Source of the DNA: Pseudomonadota bacterium
Lineage (GTDB): Bacteria > Pseudomonadota > Alphaproteobacteria > Micropepsales > Micropepsaceae
DNA length: 8,581 nucleotides
Reading direction: 5' to 3'
NCBI GenBank assembly: GCA_021817355.1
Contig: JAKAVI010000454.1
Location: 1 to 8,581, forward strand
Numbering within the stretch: the first letter of the stretch is position 1; every line of letters begins with the position of its first letter. This document shows, piece after piece, positions 1 to 6,160 of this stretch. A program made the position numbers and the translations under genes. The notes below the pieces were generated by a model. The model was not told the origin of the DNA, did not search any database, and saw only the letters and a list, made by a program, of their open reading frames with translations.

Positions 1-1820
1 CAGGACCACTGGCGCCGCGTCTTTCCCGCTGGCGCTGCAAGGAGGCAGGTCCTGCCCGGCGCGACGCAGGAAAGCCCATCTTGCCAGTCATGGCTGCGTC
101 CGGGTCCGCGCTCAGCCCCAAGCTCCAGGCTTGGCGCAGGACAGAGCCGGGTGAGGAAGTTCCTGTCCTGATAGTAGCGCAATTTGCGCGCACGGATCGG
201 CGGCAGGCCACTGACCATGACAAGGGCATCGCCTGGGGGCAGTTGCATGATTTCACCGGGGGTGAGGAGCGGGCGCGGGGTTTGCTGGCGTGACACCGAG
301 ACATGCCCAAGCCAGGGCGCGAGACGGTGGCCGGCATAATTATGCTGGGCATGAAGTTCGGTTGCGGTCCCAAGTGCATCAGATATGCGTTTGGCCGTGC
401 GCTCATCATTGCTGCTGAAGGCAATGCGTACATGACAATTGTCGAGAATCGCATTGTTGTCGCCATAGGCTTTGGCAATCTGGTTGAGCGACTGAGCGAT
501 GAGATAGGCGCGGATGCCGTAGCCGGCCATGAACGCAAGTGCAGTCTCGAAGAAATCAAGACGGCCCAGAGCCGCAAATTCGTCGAGCATCATGAGCAGT
601 TGATGGCGACGCCCTGCCCTGGCATCGCCTTCAAGTTTTTCGGTCAGTCGCCGTCCGATCTGGTTGAGGATGAGACGGACCAAAGGCTTGGTACGGGAGA
701 TGTCCGAGGGCGGGATGACAAAATAGAGCGAGATCGGCCGCTCCGCCTCGACCAGATCAAGGATGCGCCAGTCACAGGCTTCGGTTACCGCCGCGACCGT
801 GGGGTCGCGATAAAGTCCGAGAAACGAGAGCGCCGTCGACAGCACGCCGGAGCGCTCGTTTTCCGCCTTGTTGAGGAGTTCACGCGCCGCCGAGGCCACC
901 ACCGGATGAACCACCGCCGTCGTGGTGGTCCCCAAATGATTGCTCTGCATCATCGCCCGCAGGGTTTCTTCGAAGGAGCGCCTGGGATCGGAGAGAAAAT
1001 TGGCAACGCCCGCGAGGGTCTTGTCTGCTTCGGCATAAAGCACGTGCAAGATGGCACCAACCAGAAGCGAGTGACTGGTCTTCTCCCAGTGATTGCGGCG
1101 CTCGAGGGCTCCTTCAGGATCAACCAGAATATCGGCGATGTTCTGGACGTCGCGAATTTCGTGCGGGCCCTTGCGTACCTCAAAGAGCGGGTTGTAGCGG
1201 GCGGAGCGTACATCTGTCGGGTTGAAGAGCAGGCAGGTGGAGAACGAGGCGCGCCAGCCGGCAGTCAGTTCCCAGTTTTCTCCCTTGACGTCGTGGATCA
1301 CGGCACTACCGGTCCAGGACAGGAGGGTCGGAATGACGAGTCCGACGCCCTTTCCCGAGCGCGTAGGCGCAAAGGCCATGACATGTTCGGGACCGCAGTG
1401 ACGCAGATAGCGTCCCTCAAAGCCGCCGAGCATCACTCCCTTGGCACGAAAGAGGCCCGCCTTCCTGATTTCAGAGCGCCGGGCCCAGCGTGAGGAGCCA
1501 TAGGTGGTGACCACACCGGCCTGCCGGCCCCGCCAGAGCGCGCACAGCACGGCCGTGACAAAGCCAAGAACCCCGCTTAAGGCGGCGATCTCTCCGGCAT
1601 CGTCAAACACCTGTGGTGCATAGGTGCCATAGTCCCACCACCACAGAAACATTCGCCACGGCGCGTAGAGGGGAATGCCACCCAGATCAAACCAGGGATG
1701 CCCCAGCCTCGCGGAATAACCCAATTGCGCCGCGACGAATTCCGTTGCCAGCCACAGCCCCAAGATGAGGACGCAAAGAACAGCAAGGCTCTGACCAAAA
1801 TAAATCCGGGAGGCCGACAT
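1..1820 (-). CDS. traG: TraG/VirD4-type conjugative coupling ATPase (3' end beyond window)
   Basis: Type IV coupling protein: an inner-membrane hexameric ATPase that passes the relaxase-bound strand to the type IV secretion channel. The frame is open for 606 codons from ATG 1820 to the window edge, so the C-terminus is missing. Two hydrophobic segments near residues 9-31 and 80-97 fit the N-terminal membrane anchor. Walker A is APTRSGKG at 151-158, followed by IHDVKGENW at 175-183. Walker B is LLMMLDEF at 408-415, and the stretch continues through GRLDFFETALAFMAGYGIR and AQSLNQI, typical of TraG. An in-frame TAG lies three codons upstream of ATG 1820, so the start cannot be earlier. The ribosome binding site is weak (GTGGG at most). 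The gene sits behind a 279-nt spacer rather than directly behind the relaxase. IncP/Ti-type TraG is usually about 640-670 residues, so most of it is here. Family assignment is firm; the symbol follows family use. Confidence 0.95.
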   Translation of the reverse strand, partial: MSASRIYFGQSLAVLCVLILGLWLATEFVAAQLGYSARLGHPWFDLGGIPLYAPWRMFLWWWDYGTYAPQVFDDAGEIAALSGVLGFVTAVLCALWRGRQAGVVTTYGSSRWARRSEIRKAGLFRAKGVMLGGFEGRYLRHCGPEHVMAFAPTRSGKGVGLVIPTLLSWTGSAVIHDVKGENWELTAGWRASFSTCLLFNPTDVRSARYNPLFEVRKGPHEIRDVQNIADILVDPEGALERRNHWEKTSHSLLVGAILHVLYAEADKTLAGVANFLSDPRRSFEETLRAMMQSNHLGTTTTAVVHPVVASAARELLNKAENERSGVLSTALSFLGLYRDPTVAAVTEACDWRILDLVEAERPISLYFVIPPSDISRTKPLVRLILNQIGRRLTEKLEGDARAGRRHQLLMMLDEFAALGRLDFFETALAFMAGYGIRAYLIAQSLNQIAKAYGDNNAILDNCHVRIAFSSNDERTAKRISDALGTATELHAQHNYAGHRLAPWLGHVSVSRQQTPRPLLTPGEIMQLPPGDALVMVSGLPPIRARKLRYYQDRNFLTRLCPAPSLELGAERGPGRSHDWQDGLSCVAPGRTCLLAAPAGKTRRQWS

Positions 1821-2099
1821 AAGTGCCCACTAAGTTGAAGTTCAGGATGCGCGCGAAGCCTGCCAGCGCCAGGGCTGGGCGCCTATGACCTTCTTGCGCA
1901 TTCTTGATGGCTTATGTGGACGACAGAGTTTCAGCGTCTCAGGCTTGGCTTCGCAACCACGCGGGCTCCTTGGCCATGGCCGATGAGCCTTACAGCATTG
2001 CGCTGCAGGGCGTGCAGGGACTGCGTCACGGGCGAACGCGCCCGCTGCCTTTCCGCTCGCAGCATGGGTACTCTGGCATCGCCCAGCCTTCAGGCTGGC
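1821..2099 (-). other. 279-nt spacer before traG with small hairpins and no convincing gene
   Basis: This stretch lies between the nuclease stop codon and the traG start. On the transcribed strand it has perfect 6-bp GC stems at 2083-2098 (loop 4) and 2029-2044 (loop 4), and an overlapping 5-bp stem at 1863-1878, about 45-60 nt before traG. The only modest minus-strand frame is a 44-codon one (2065 to 1931, MLRAERQR...), rich in Arg and Gln, without a clear ribosome binding site or recognisable domain. I do not call it a gene. No thymine run follows the stems, so intrinsic termination is not supported. A leader or attenuator role for traG is inference. Confidence 0.4.
2083..2098 (-). other. 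GC-rich hairpin immediately after the nuclease stop
   Basis: CCAGCC pairs perfectly with GGCTGG across a 4-nt loop. It begins one base past the nuclease TGA (2102-2100). A second 6-bp stem (CGGGCG / CGCCCG, 2029-2044) lies 38 nt further along. Neither is followed by a T tract, so they are not standard Rho-independent terminators. They could protect the 3' end of the upstream message or partly separate relaxase/nuclease expression from traG. Confidence 0.35.
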
Positions 2100-2924
2100 T
2101 CAGCGCCTGCCGGCGGCAAAGGCGCGATTTAGCAAAAGAGCAAGGCGAACCCCTGCCTTTTCGAGCTGGCGGGCAGCAATGGGAGCATATCTGCGGGCAT
2201 AATTGCGCGGCAGGATGAGCGGGGCATAGTGGTAGGAGCGTCCGTGCAGCAGCGGATAAATGTCCCGGCTGGCGATGGCAAAGGAACCATTGGCCCAGTC
2301 CACCGGGTTCCCCTTTTGCCAGCGCGCGCGCGCAGAAGCCGTGATGCGCGCCTCAAGGCGCATGGCAACGCGGGCAGGATTGCGCCCGAGCGCTCTGACC
2401 ACCGCGTCATCCCACACGGCATGCAGGTTGGTATGGCGCCCATTGAGGATCACATGCACCTCGTTGCCACCCGCGTCGTGATCATTGGCCGCGTGGAGGG
2501 GCTGGTGCTCATCTGCCACAAAATGAATGAGAAAACGCAGCGCCCTTGCCCGCACCGCGCCTGTCAGCTCAGGATCTGCGATGCGACGGGTGTCACGCTC
2601 GATCTGCGCCACCACGCAGTTTCCATGCCGGCAGTCGCGGGATGCCACATAGCCTGAACTGCCGAGCGGAATATCGACATAATGCCAGCGCGCGGTGTGC
2701 GGCCGTTCACGGCGGATCTCATCGGCCCAGGTCGAGGCGCGAACCATGGTCCTTGGCAGCGGCCCATCCAGAAGACGCGACACCTCTGCTTGCGCCCGCG
2801 GCGTCAGCTGACTGGCGGCGATGAAGGCTACAATGCGGTGGCCTTCTGCCCCCCAGGCAAAGGCCGGGGTCGTTGCAGACATGAGGCTGAAGGCGACGAT
2901 AAAGGCGGCAGCCAAACTGCGCAT
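2100..2924 (-). CDS. S1/P1-type zinc nuclease, exported
   Basis: Secreted single-strand-preferring endonuclease/3'-nucleotidase family with a trinuclear zinc site, expected in the periplasm or outside the cell. It has 274 residues, normal for the family. Residues 1-23 are a Sec signal peptide (MRSLAAAFIV..., ending AFA) and cleavage before W24 would expose the N-terminal Trp that is itself a zinc ligand. The other ligands are all visible: H29 (WGAEGH), D68 (WAD), H81 (HYVDIP), H134 and D138 (HFVADEH), H144 (QPLH), H168 and D172 (NLHAVWDD). Their spacing follows fungal P1 (W1, H6, D45, H116, D120, H126) almost exactly. GGAG at 2936-2933 lies 8 nt before ATG 2924, and only 16 nt separate the gene from the relaxase stop. 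Its position between relaxase and coupling protein is unusual. It should be catalytically competent; its role in transfer is unknown and it may simply be cargo. Confidence 0.95.
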   Translation of the reverse strand: MRSLAAAFIVAFSLMSATTPAFAWGAEGHRIVAFIAASQLTPRAQAEVSRLLDGPLPRTMVRASTWADEIRRERPHTARWHYVDIPLGSSGYVASRDCRHGNCVVAQIERDTRRIADPELTGAVRARALRFLIHFVADEHQPLHAANDHDAGGNEVHVILNGRHTNLHAVWDDAVVRALGRNPARVAMRLEARITASARARWQKGNPVDWANGSFAIASRDIYPLLHGRSYHYAPLILPRNYARRYAPIAARQLEKAGVRLALLLNRAFAAGRR

Positions 2925-2932
2925 GGCTCATT

Positions 2933-2936
2933 CTCC
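2933..2936 (-). promoter_or_regulatory. Ribosome binding site of the S1/P1 nuclease
   Basis: GGAG sits 8 nt upstream of ATG 2924, between the relaxase stop (2943-2941) and the nuclease start. It is one of the better Shine-Dalgarno sequences in the window and fixes the start that gives the signal peptide. Confidence 0.7.
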
Positions 2937-2940
2937 GGTT

Positions 2941-4728
2941 CTAACGGGCGATCGCAGGGCTGCGCTCGCGTTGGGTAACGAAGCAAAAATTTGTGTCAAT
3001 CCGATTTCGGTCCAAACTTTCCTGCCGGCCGGCATGGGCTGTCCAGGCAAGCTCGCCTTGGCGCGAAGGCTGTGCCTCTTGTGGCCCATAGCCGGGGATT
3101 GGTGCATTTTCAGGCCCGGGCATATCCACAGCGGTGTGCAGCTGGCGCCGATGGCTGAGTGCGTCCTGCAGCCTGCGGCCAAAGCCAAAATCACTCAACG
3201 CGAGGCCACGGACAGGTTCGCGGTCAAGCCAGGTCAGCGCCCCCATCGTCACCAGTTGCGAAAGCGGTGTCTTCGCCAACACCTCGACATCGACAGGATA
3301 AAGTTGCGCCTGCGCTTTGGCAAAGCGGGTGATGCTGGCAAGGAAGTCCTTCTCCAGCTGCCACAGTCCAGGACCGATCTCACGCAGATCAAGATGCGCG
3401 CCAAGCATGGCTAGACGCTTGAGAAGGCGTTCGCCTTCGCCGGGGGCAAGAGAGGGATCGTGATCCCGATGATAGGCCAGACTGTAGCGCCAGCCATGGG
3501 CCTTAGCGACCTCGGCGATGACGCAGTCGCCGCGCTGTGGAGCGCGAGCGCTGGCCGTTATGGCCACGATGGCCTGCGCTGGCGCCTTTAGGGGTGCAAG
3601 AAAGCCCAGATCAACAAAATAACTGCGCCCGTCATGGCCATCGACCACGAGAAAATTGCGTCCGTCGTTGCCCCGCCCCTGCCCCAGCACACATCCAATC
3701 AGAGCGCCACGCCCCGCTGAGACGGGATCAAAGATCGCCCGCTGGCGGGCGCAGCGAACCAGTGCATGGCGCGTGATCTCTCCCTCGAGAGTACCAAGGC
3801 GGACGGCGCGGGTGGCGAGTGCCTCGAGCGTGGAAGGGGCGTGCGCATGTAGTTGCCAGCGCCCACCGCGCAATTCTTCAGCAAGGCCAAGCGCCTTCAA
3901 GGTCTGCAGCCGCGCCGCCAGCAGACTGTGATGGAAACTTTCAAAACCTTTGCCGGCAAGCACGAGACGGCCATGAGCATCGGCGAGTGTCTCAAGTTGG
4001 GCCTCAAGCGGGGTGGGAGCGCGTTTTTCAGCCTCGGCGAAGAGCAGACGGCGGGGGTCGGCCGGATCGGGTGGACCAAGATCAAGCTGGACGATCTTTC
4101 CGGCGCGAAGGCGCATACCTTCGCGCAGATAATCGCGCGCAATGCGCAGTTCCTGGTCGTGATCATCAATACCACGCAGGACAACATGGGTGTGCGGAAG
4201 ACCGGTGTTGTAATGATCGGCCGCCACCCACTCAAGCTCGCTGCCCAGATCAAGTTCCATTTCCTTGAGCAGGCGACGGGTTAAGTGCCTAAGTGCTGGA
4301 TATTCCCAGCCATGTTCAACCGCCACGACAATCCGGAACTGGTAGGGGTCGGTACGGGAGCGCTCGAGAAAGCTGCGACCATCGGCGTGCTCCTTGCTTC
4401 CGTCATAAAGCGTTCCACGAAGCGTATCGCGGCCAACACCTTCGCGTTGCAGATAGCGCAGATGCTGCTGGACTGCGGACACTCGGCCTCTGACACGCAT
4501 GATCCTCGGCGCCACGCGTACCGTGCGCTGAAAGGCCTGCGGCGCAACGAGCCCAAGCACGCGGGCCACGCCCGCTCCACGTCCGCGGCCGACATGCTTG
4601 CGTTCGCCGCGATAAAAGCCACCCATGCGCGCGACTTCGCGCAGGATGAGGTTCAGGTGGCTGGGTCCACCGCTCACAAAGAGCGAGCGCCGCATGGCAA
4701 TTTCGGGAAACATGTCATCATCGTTCAT
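2941..4728 (-). CDS. DUF3363-family conjugative relaxase with atypical C-terminus
   Basis: Relaxase of ICE/plasmid transfer modules (also annotated VirD2-like or RlxS/TraI): it nicks oriT, stays bound to the 5' end and pilots the strand to TraG. It has 595 residues. The nuclease domain spans about 75-215, with the probable nucleophile Y92 in QQHLRYLQREGV and the metal-binding histidines H172, H179 and H181 in DHYNTGLPHTHVVLRG. One family histidine (normally NTGHPHTH) is Leu here. The DUF3363 region runs from about 235 to 528 (LVGRV-like GALIGCVLGQG, VDGHDGRSYFVDLG, ALTWLDRE, DFGFGRRLQDAL). From about residue 531 the family's usual ending (ASGRFA, EFTLVPWRPVLE, GRQRG) is absent and a Pro/Gln/Arg-rich tail takes its place. 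ATG 4728 overlaps the transglycosylase stop as ATGA, which supports this start. Family is certain; whether the altered tail leaves it fully active is not. Confidence 0.92.
   Translation of the reverse strand: MNDDDMFPEIAMRRSLFVSGGPSHLNLILREVARMGGFYRGERKHVGRGRGAGVARVLGLVAPQAFQRTVRVAPRIMRVRGRVSAVQQHLRYLQREGVGRDTLRGTLYDGSKEHADGRSFLERSRTDPYQFRIVVAVEHGWEYPALRHLTRRLLKEMELDLGSELEWVAADHYNTGLPHTHVVLRGIDDHDQELRIARDYLREGMRLRAGKIVQLDLGPPDPADPRRLLFAEAEKRAPTPLEAQLETLADAHGRLVLAGKGFESFHHSLLAARLQTLKALGLAEELRGGRWQLHAHAPSTLEALATRAVRLGTLEGEITRHALVRCARQRAIFDPVSAGRGALIGCVLGQGRGNDGRNFLVVDGHDGRSYFVDLGFLAPLKAPAQAIVAITASARAPQRGDCVIAEVAKAHGWRYSLAYHRDHDPSLAPGEGERLLKRLAMLGAHLDLREIGPGLWQLEKDFLASITRFAKAQAQLYPVDVEVLAKTPLSQLVTMGALTWLDREPVRGLALSDFGFGRRLQDALSHRRQLHTAVDMPGPENAPIPGYGPQEAQPSRQGELAWTAHAGRQESLDRNRIDTNFCFVTQRERSPAIAR
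2972..3000 (-). promoter_or_regulatory. Possible promoter for the nuclease inside the relaxase tail
   Basis: A perfect -35 hexamer TTGACA (3000-2995) is followed after 17 nt by TACCCA (2977-2972), a poor -10 that keeps only the first TA. The spacer holds an AT-rich run (CAAATTTTTGC) that stands out from GC-rich surroundings. Transcription from here would start about 40 nt before the nuclease ATG. The weak -10 makes this only a candidate. Confidence 0.3.
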
Positions 4729-5348
4729 GGCCTAGGTCTTCGCGCTCCCACCCCCTGTTGATCACGGCGTCCGGACGGAGAGGAGGCGCCGCCAACGAAG
4801 AGCCGCGCCCCATCGGCTGCTGCGACGAACAAAACCTGCGCCGTCGCGGATTTGCGTGGCACCAGTACCGCCGGGGCTGCGGCGAGGGTGTGAAGGATGT
4901 GCAGCATATAGTTTCTCGTCTGCTGCGGCAGCCGCTCACCATGCGCGATAAAGCTCTCCACCCGTCCTGGTCCTGCCTCATAGGCTGAAAAGAGCAGCGG
5001 AAAGCCGAAACGGAGATAGCAGCGATGCAGATAGGCGGCGCCGGCAAGAATATTTTCTCGCGGTGAAAAGGGCTCGGCGGGCAAGCCATAGCGTATCGCC
5101 ATTGCCTTGAAGGTTTGCGGCATCAGCTGCATCAGACCCATCGCCCCCTTGGCCGAGACGATGGGGGCGCCGTCAAGCTGCAGGTGACCACCTGATTCGG
5201 CCTCAATCACCGCACAGATCCAGGCGCGGGGAAGTGCGAAGCGCTCGGCGGCACTGGCGATATCCGCAGCAAAAGCCTGGCGGCAGGGCGCCCTCGCGCC
5301 ATGACCAAAACAGAGGGCACAGAGGAGCAGGGACCTCAGCGCAGCCAT
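4725..5348 (-). CDS. Lytic transglycosylase of the conjugation apparatus (SLT / VirB1-like)
   Basis: Peptidoglycan-cleaving enzyme that opens the wall for the type IV secretion channel, acting in the periplasm. It has 207 residues from ATG 5348. A hydrophobic N-terminus (MAALRSLLLCALCFGHGARA) looks like a signal peptide. The SLT fold motifs are in order: catalytic Glu51 in IEAESGG (48-54), SAKGAMGLMQLMP (65-77), ENILAGAAYL (98-107) and SAYEAGPGRV (121-130). The last is normally AYNAGPG, so Asn is Glu here. After about residue 160 an Ala-rich, then basic, tail has no recognised domain. The start is chosen because it gives the signal peptide and a 13-nt overlap with the TraF-type gene; the open frame extends further upstream to about 5543, but only antiparallel to good TraF coding. 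It overlaps the relaxase by 4 nt (ATGA), so the two are probably translationally coupled. Confidence 0.92.
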   Translation of the reverse strand: MAALRSLLLCALCFGHGARAPCRQAFAADIASAAERFALPRAWICAVIEAESGGHLQLDGAPIVSAKGAMGLMQLMPQTFKAMAIRYGLPAEPFSPRENILAGAAYLHRCYLRFGFPLLFSAYEAGPGRVESFIAHGERLPQQTRNYMLHILHTLAAAPAVLVPRKSATAQVLFVAAADGARLFVGGASSPSGRRDQQGVGARRPRP

Positions 5349-5854
5349 AAGGGCACCAGCCGGCCGATAATCGCGGCGCGGCGCACGGGACCAAAATAGC
5401 GGCTGTCGAAGGAATACCGCTTGTGCGCCATGAGAAGAAAGACGTCCCGTCGGGTGAGGCGCAAGCACCCCTGCCAGCGCGGCAGGGGCCGGTGCTTGCT
5501 GTCCGCAGCAAGACGGTGAGCAAGGAGGCGCCCATTGCGCCACAGCCTCTGGCCATGGGCGCAGATCTCATCACCAACGAGCCCGGCGATGCGTTTGACC
5601 ACAGGCACGCCCTTGGGCAGATAGCCACGGCGCGCGGCCAGACGCGCCATCACAGGCGGGAGTTTTGCAAGGACCAGTTCGCCTCGGACCAGGAAATGGG
5701 CTCTGCGGACGGCATAAAGTCCGATCGGCGCACTCGCGGTGGCATTCCAGATCAGGCGGGGCGGGCGCGGCCCTCCTGCCATGGCCGCCGCGATGGCCAC
5801 CCCAGCAAGCCCGAGCAGGAGCGCGATCCGCCGCCGCTGCGCCTTCAGCAGCAT
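5336..5854 (-). CDS. traF: TraF-type S26 signal peptidase
   Basis: Membrane-anchored serine peptidase of the LepB/TraF family. In IncP-type systems TraF processes and cyclises the TrbC pilin. It has 172 residues from ATG 5854. One N-terminal membrane segment lies at about 10-27 (IALLLGLAGVAIAAAMAG). The catalytic Ser41 is in NATASAPIGLY (37-47) and the general-base Lys87 is in VPVVKRIAGLVGD (83-95). The C-terminal box is SFDSRYFGPV (148-157). Length is normal for TraF. ATG 5854 overlaps the stop of the helix-turn-helix gene by 10 nt; a TTG at 5869 would add five residues and cannot be excluded. Its place ahead of transglycosylase and relaxase is the usual order in Tn4371-like elements, but the gene before it is not DUF2840 as I would expect. 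Confidence 0.92.
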   Translation of the reverse strand: MLLKAQRRRIALLLGLAGVAIAAAMAGGPRPPRLIWNATASAPIGLYAVRRAHFLVRGELVLAKLPPVMARLAARRGYLPKGVPVVKRIAGLVGDEICAHGQRLWRNGRLLAHRLAADSKHRPLPRWQGCLRLTRRDVFLLMAHKRYSFDSRYFGPVRRAAIIGRLVPLWLR

Positions 5855-6072
5855 CGCTTCGTCGACCAATCGTCAAGTTCGTCGATATGATAAAAGACGT
5901 GGCGGCCGTGGCGGCGGCATTTGGGTCCTTGCTGGCGTATGCGCATCTTGACCAGCGTGTGGGGTCGAAGGCCCAGATAGAAGGCCGCTTCCTTGGTAGA
6001 CAGAAAGGGGCTGCCACGCTTTGCCAACTGTGCCCGCAGGCTGGCGTCTTCAGCGACAATCATAGAGTCCAT
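5845..6072 (-). CDS. AlpA/MerR-like helix-turn-helix protein of ICE type
   Basis: Small DNA-binding protein of the kind found in ICE transfer/maintenance regions, related to AlpA and excisionases; likely a regulator or excision accessory factor. It has 75 residues from ATG 6072. The winged helix-turn-helix covers about 22-70: FLSTKEAAFYLGLRPHTLVKM, the wing with RRHGRHVFYH, and IDELDDWS, the classic excisionase-family ending. GAGG at 6082-6079 with 6-nt spacing supports ATG 6072. The frame stays open to a TTG at 6105 without a good binding site. It overlaps TraF by 10 nt. In related elements this protein is usually followed by repA and parA; here it leads straight into traF. The exact operator cannot be read from the sequence. 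Confidence 0.85.
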   Translation of the reverse strand: MDSMIVAEDASLRAQLAKRGSPFLSTKEAAFYLGLRPHTLVKMRIRQQGPKCRRHGRHVFYHIDELDDWSTKRCC

Positions 6073-6078
6073 GCAACA

Positions 6079-6082
6079 CCTC
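6079..6082 (-). promoter_or_regulatory. Ribosome binding site of the helix-turn-helix gene
   Basis: GAGG, within GTGAGGTG, lies 6 nt before ATG 6072. It decides the start over the upstream TTG at 6105 and the internal ATG at 6063, neither of which has a comparable site. Confidence 0.65.
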
Positions 6083-6160
6083 ACTCGGTTTGGTTGGTGG
6101 CTCAATGGAGATGACGAACGATCCCCCTGCCAGGCACAAGGCTAGGGGACCCATTGCGCC

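Larger units (their letters stand above)
1..6072 (-). mobile_element. Mobilisation/transfer region of a Tn4371-like (trb-type) ICE or plasmid
   Basis: A co-directional run of AlpA-like HTH, TraF peptidase, lytic transglycosylase, DUF3363 relaxase and TraG is the conserved DNA-processing half of trb-type conjugative elements in proteobacteria. The trb secretion genes would follow TraG past position 1. No integrase, attachment site or oriT was identified, so an ICE cannot be told from a plasmid here, and the right boundary is unknown: it could lie near 6073-6374 or beyond the two-component genes. Confidence 0.65.

Noticed and set aside
1442..1457. TGGCACG followed by GC at sigma-54 spacing, plus strand (similar matches near 4856 and 8359)
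   Set aside because: All lie inside genes and point antisense to them, with no gene downstream in that direction. They are chance matches in GC-rich DNA.
303..1493. A 396-codon open frame on the plus strand
   Set aside because: It lies wholly antisense to traG, whose minus-strand frame carries Walker A, Walker B and the conserved TraG motifs. The plus frame has no recognisable domain and is a by-product of GC-rich codon use.
1931..1988. Possible traG promoter on the minus strand (TTGCGA, 17-nt gap, TGAAAC)
   Set aside because: Only 4 of 6 and 3 of 6 consensus matches; similar matches are expected by chance in a 279-nt spacer.
2821..3414. A 197-codon plus-strand open frame across the relaxase-nuclease junction
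   Set aside because: It runs antisense to the relaxase 3' end and the nuclease signal peptide region, and has no domain or ribosome binding site. I considered it because of the odd relaxase tail, but nothing supports it.
6121..6160. Imperfect inverted repeat (CCCCT / AGGGG) before the HTH gene
   Set aside because: The stem is 5 bp with a bulge and a long loop, and there is no T run. It is too weak to call a terminator or operator.
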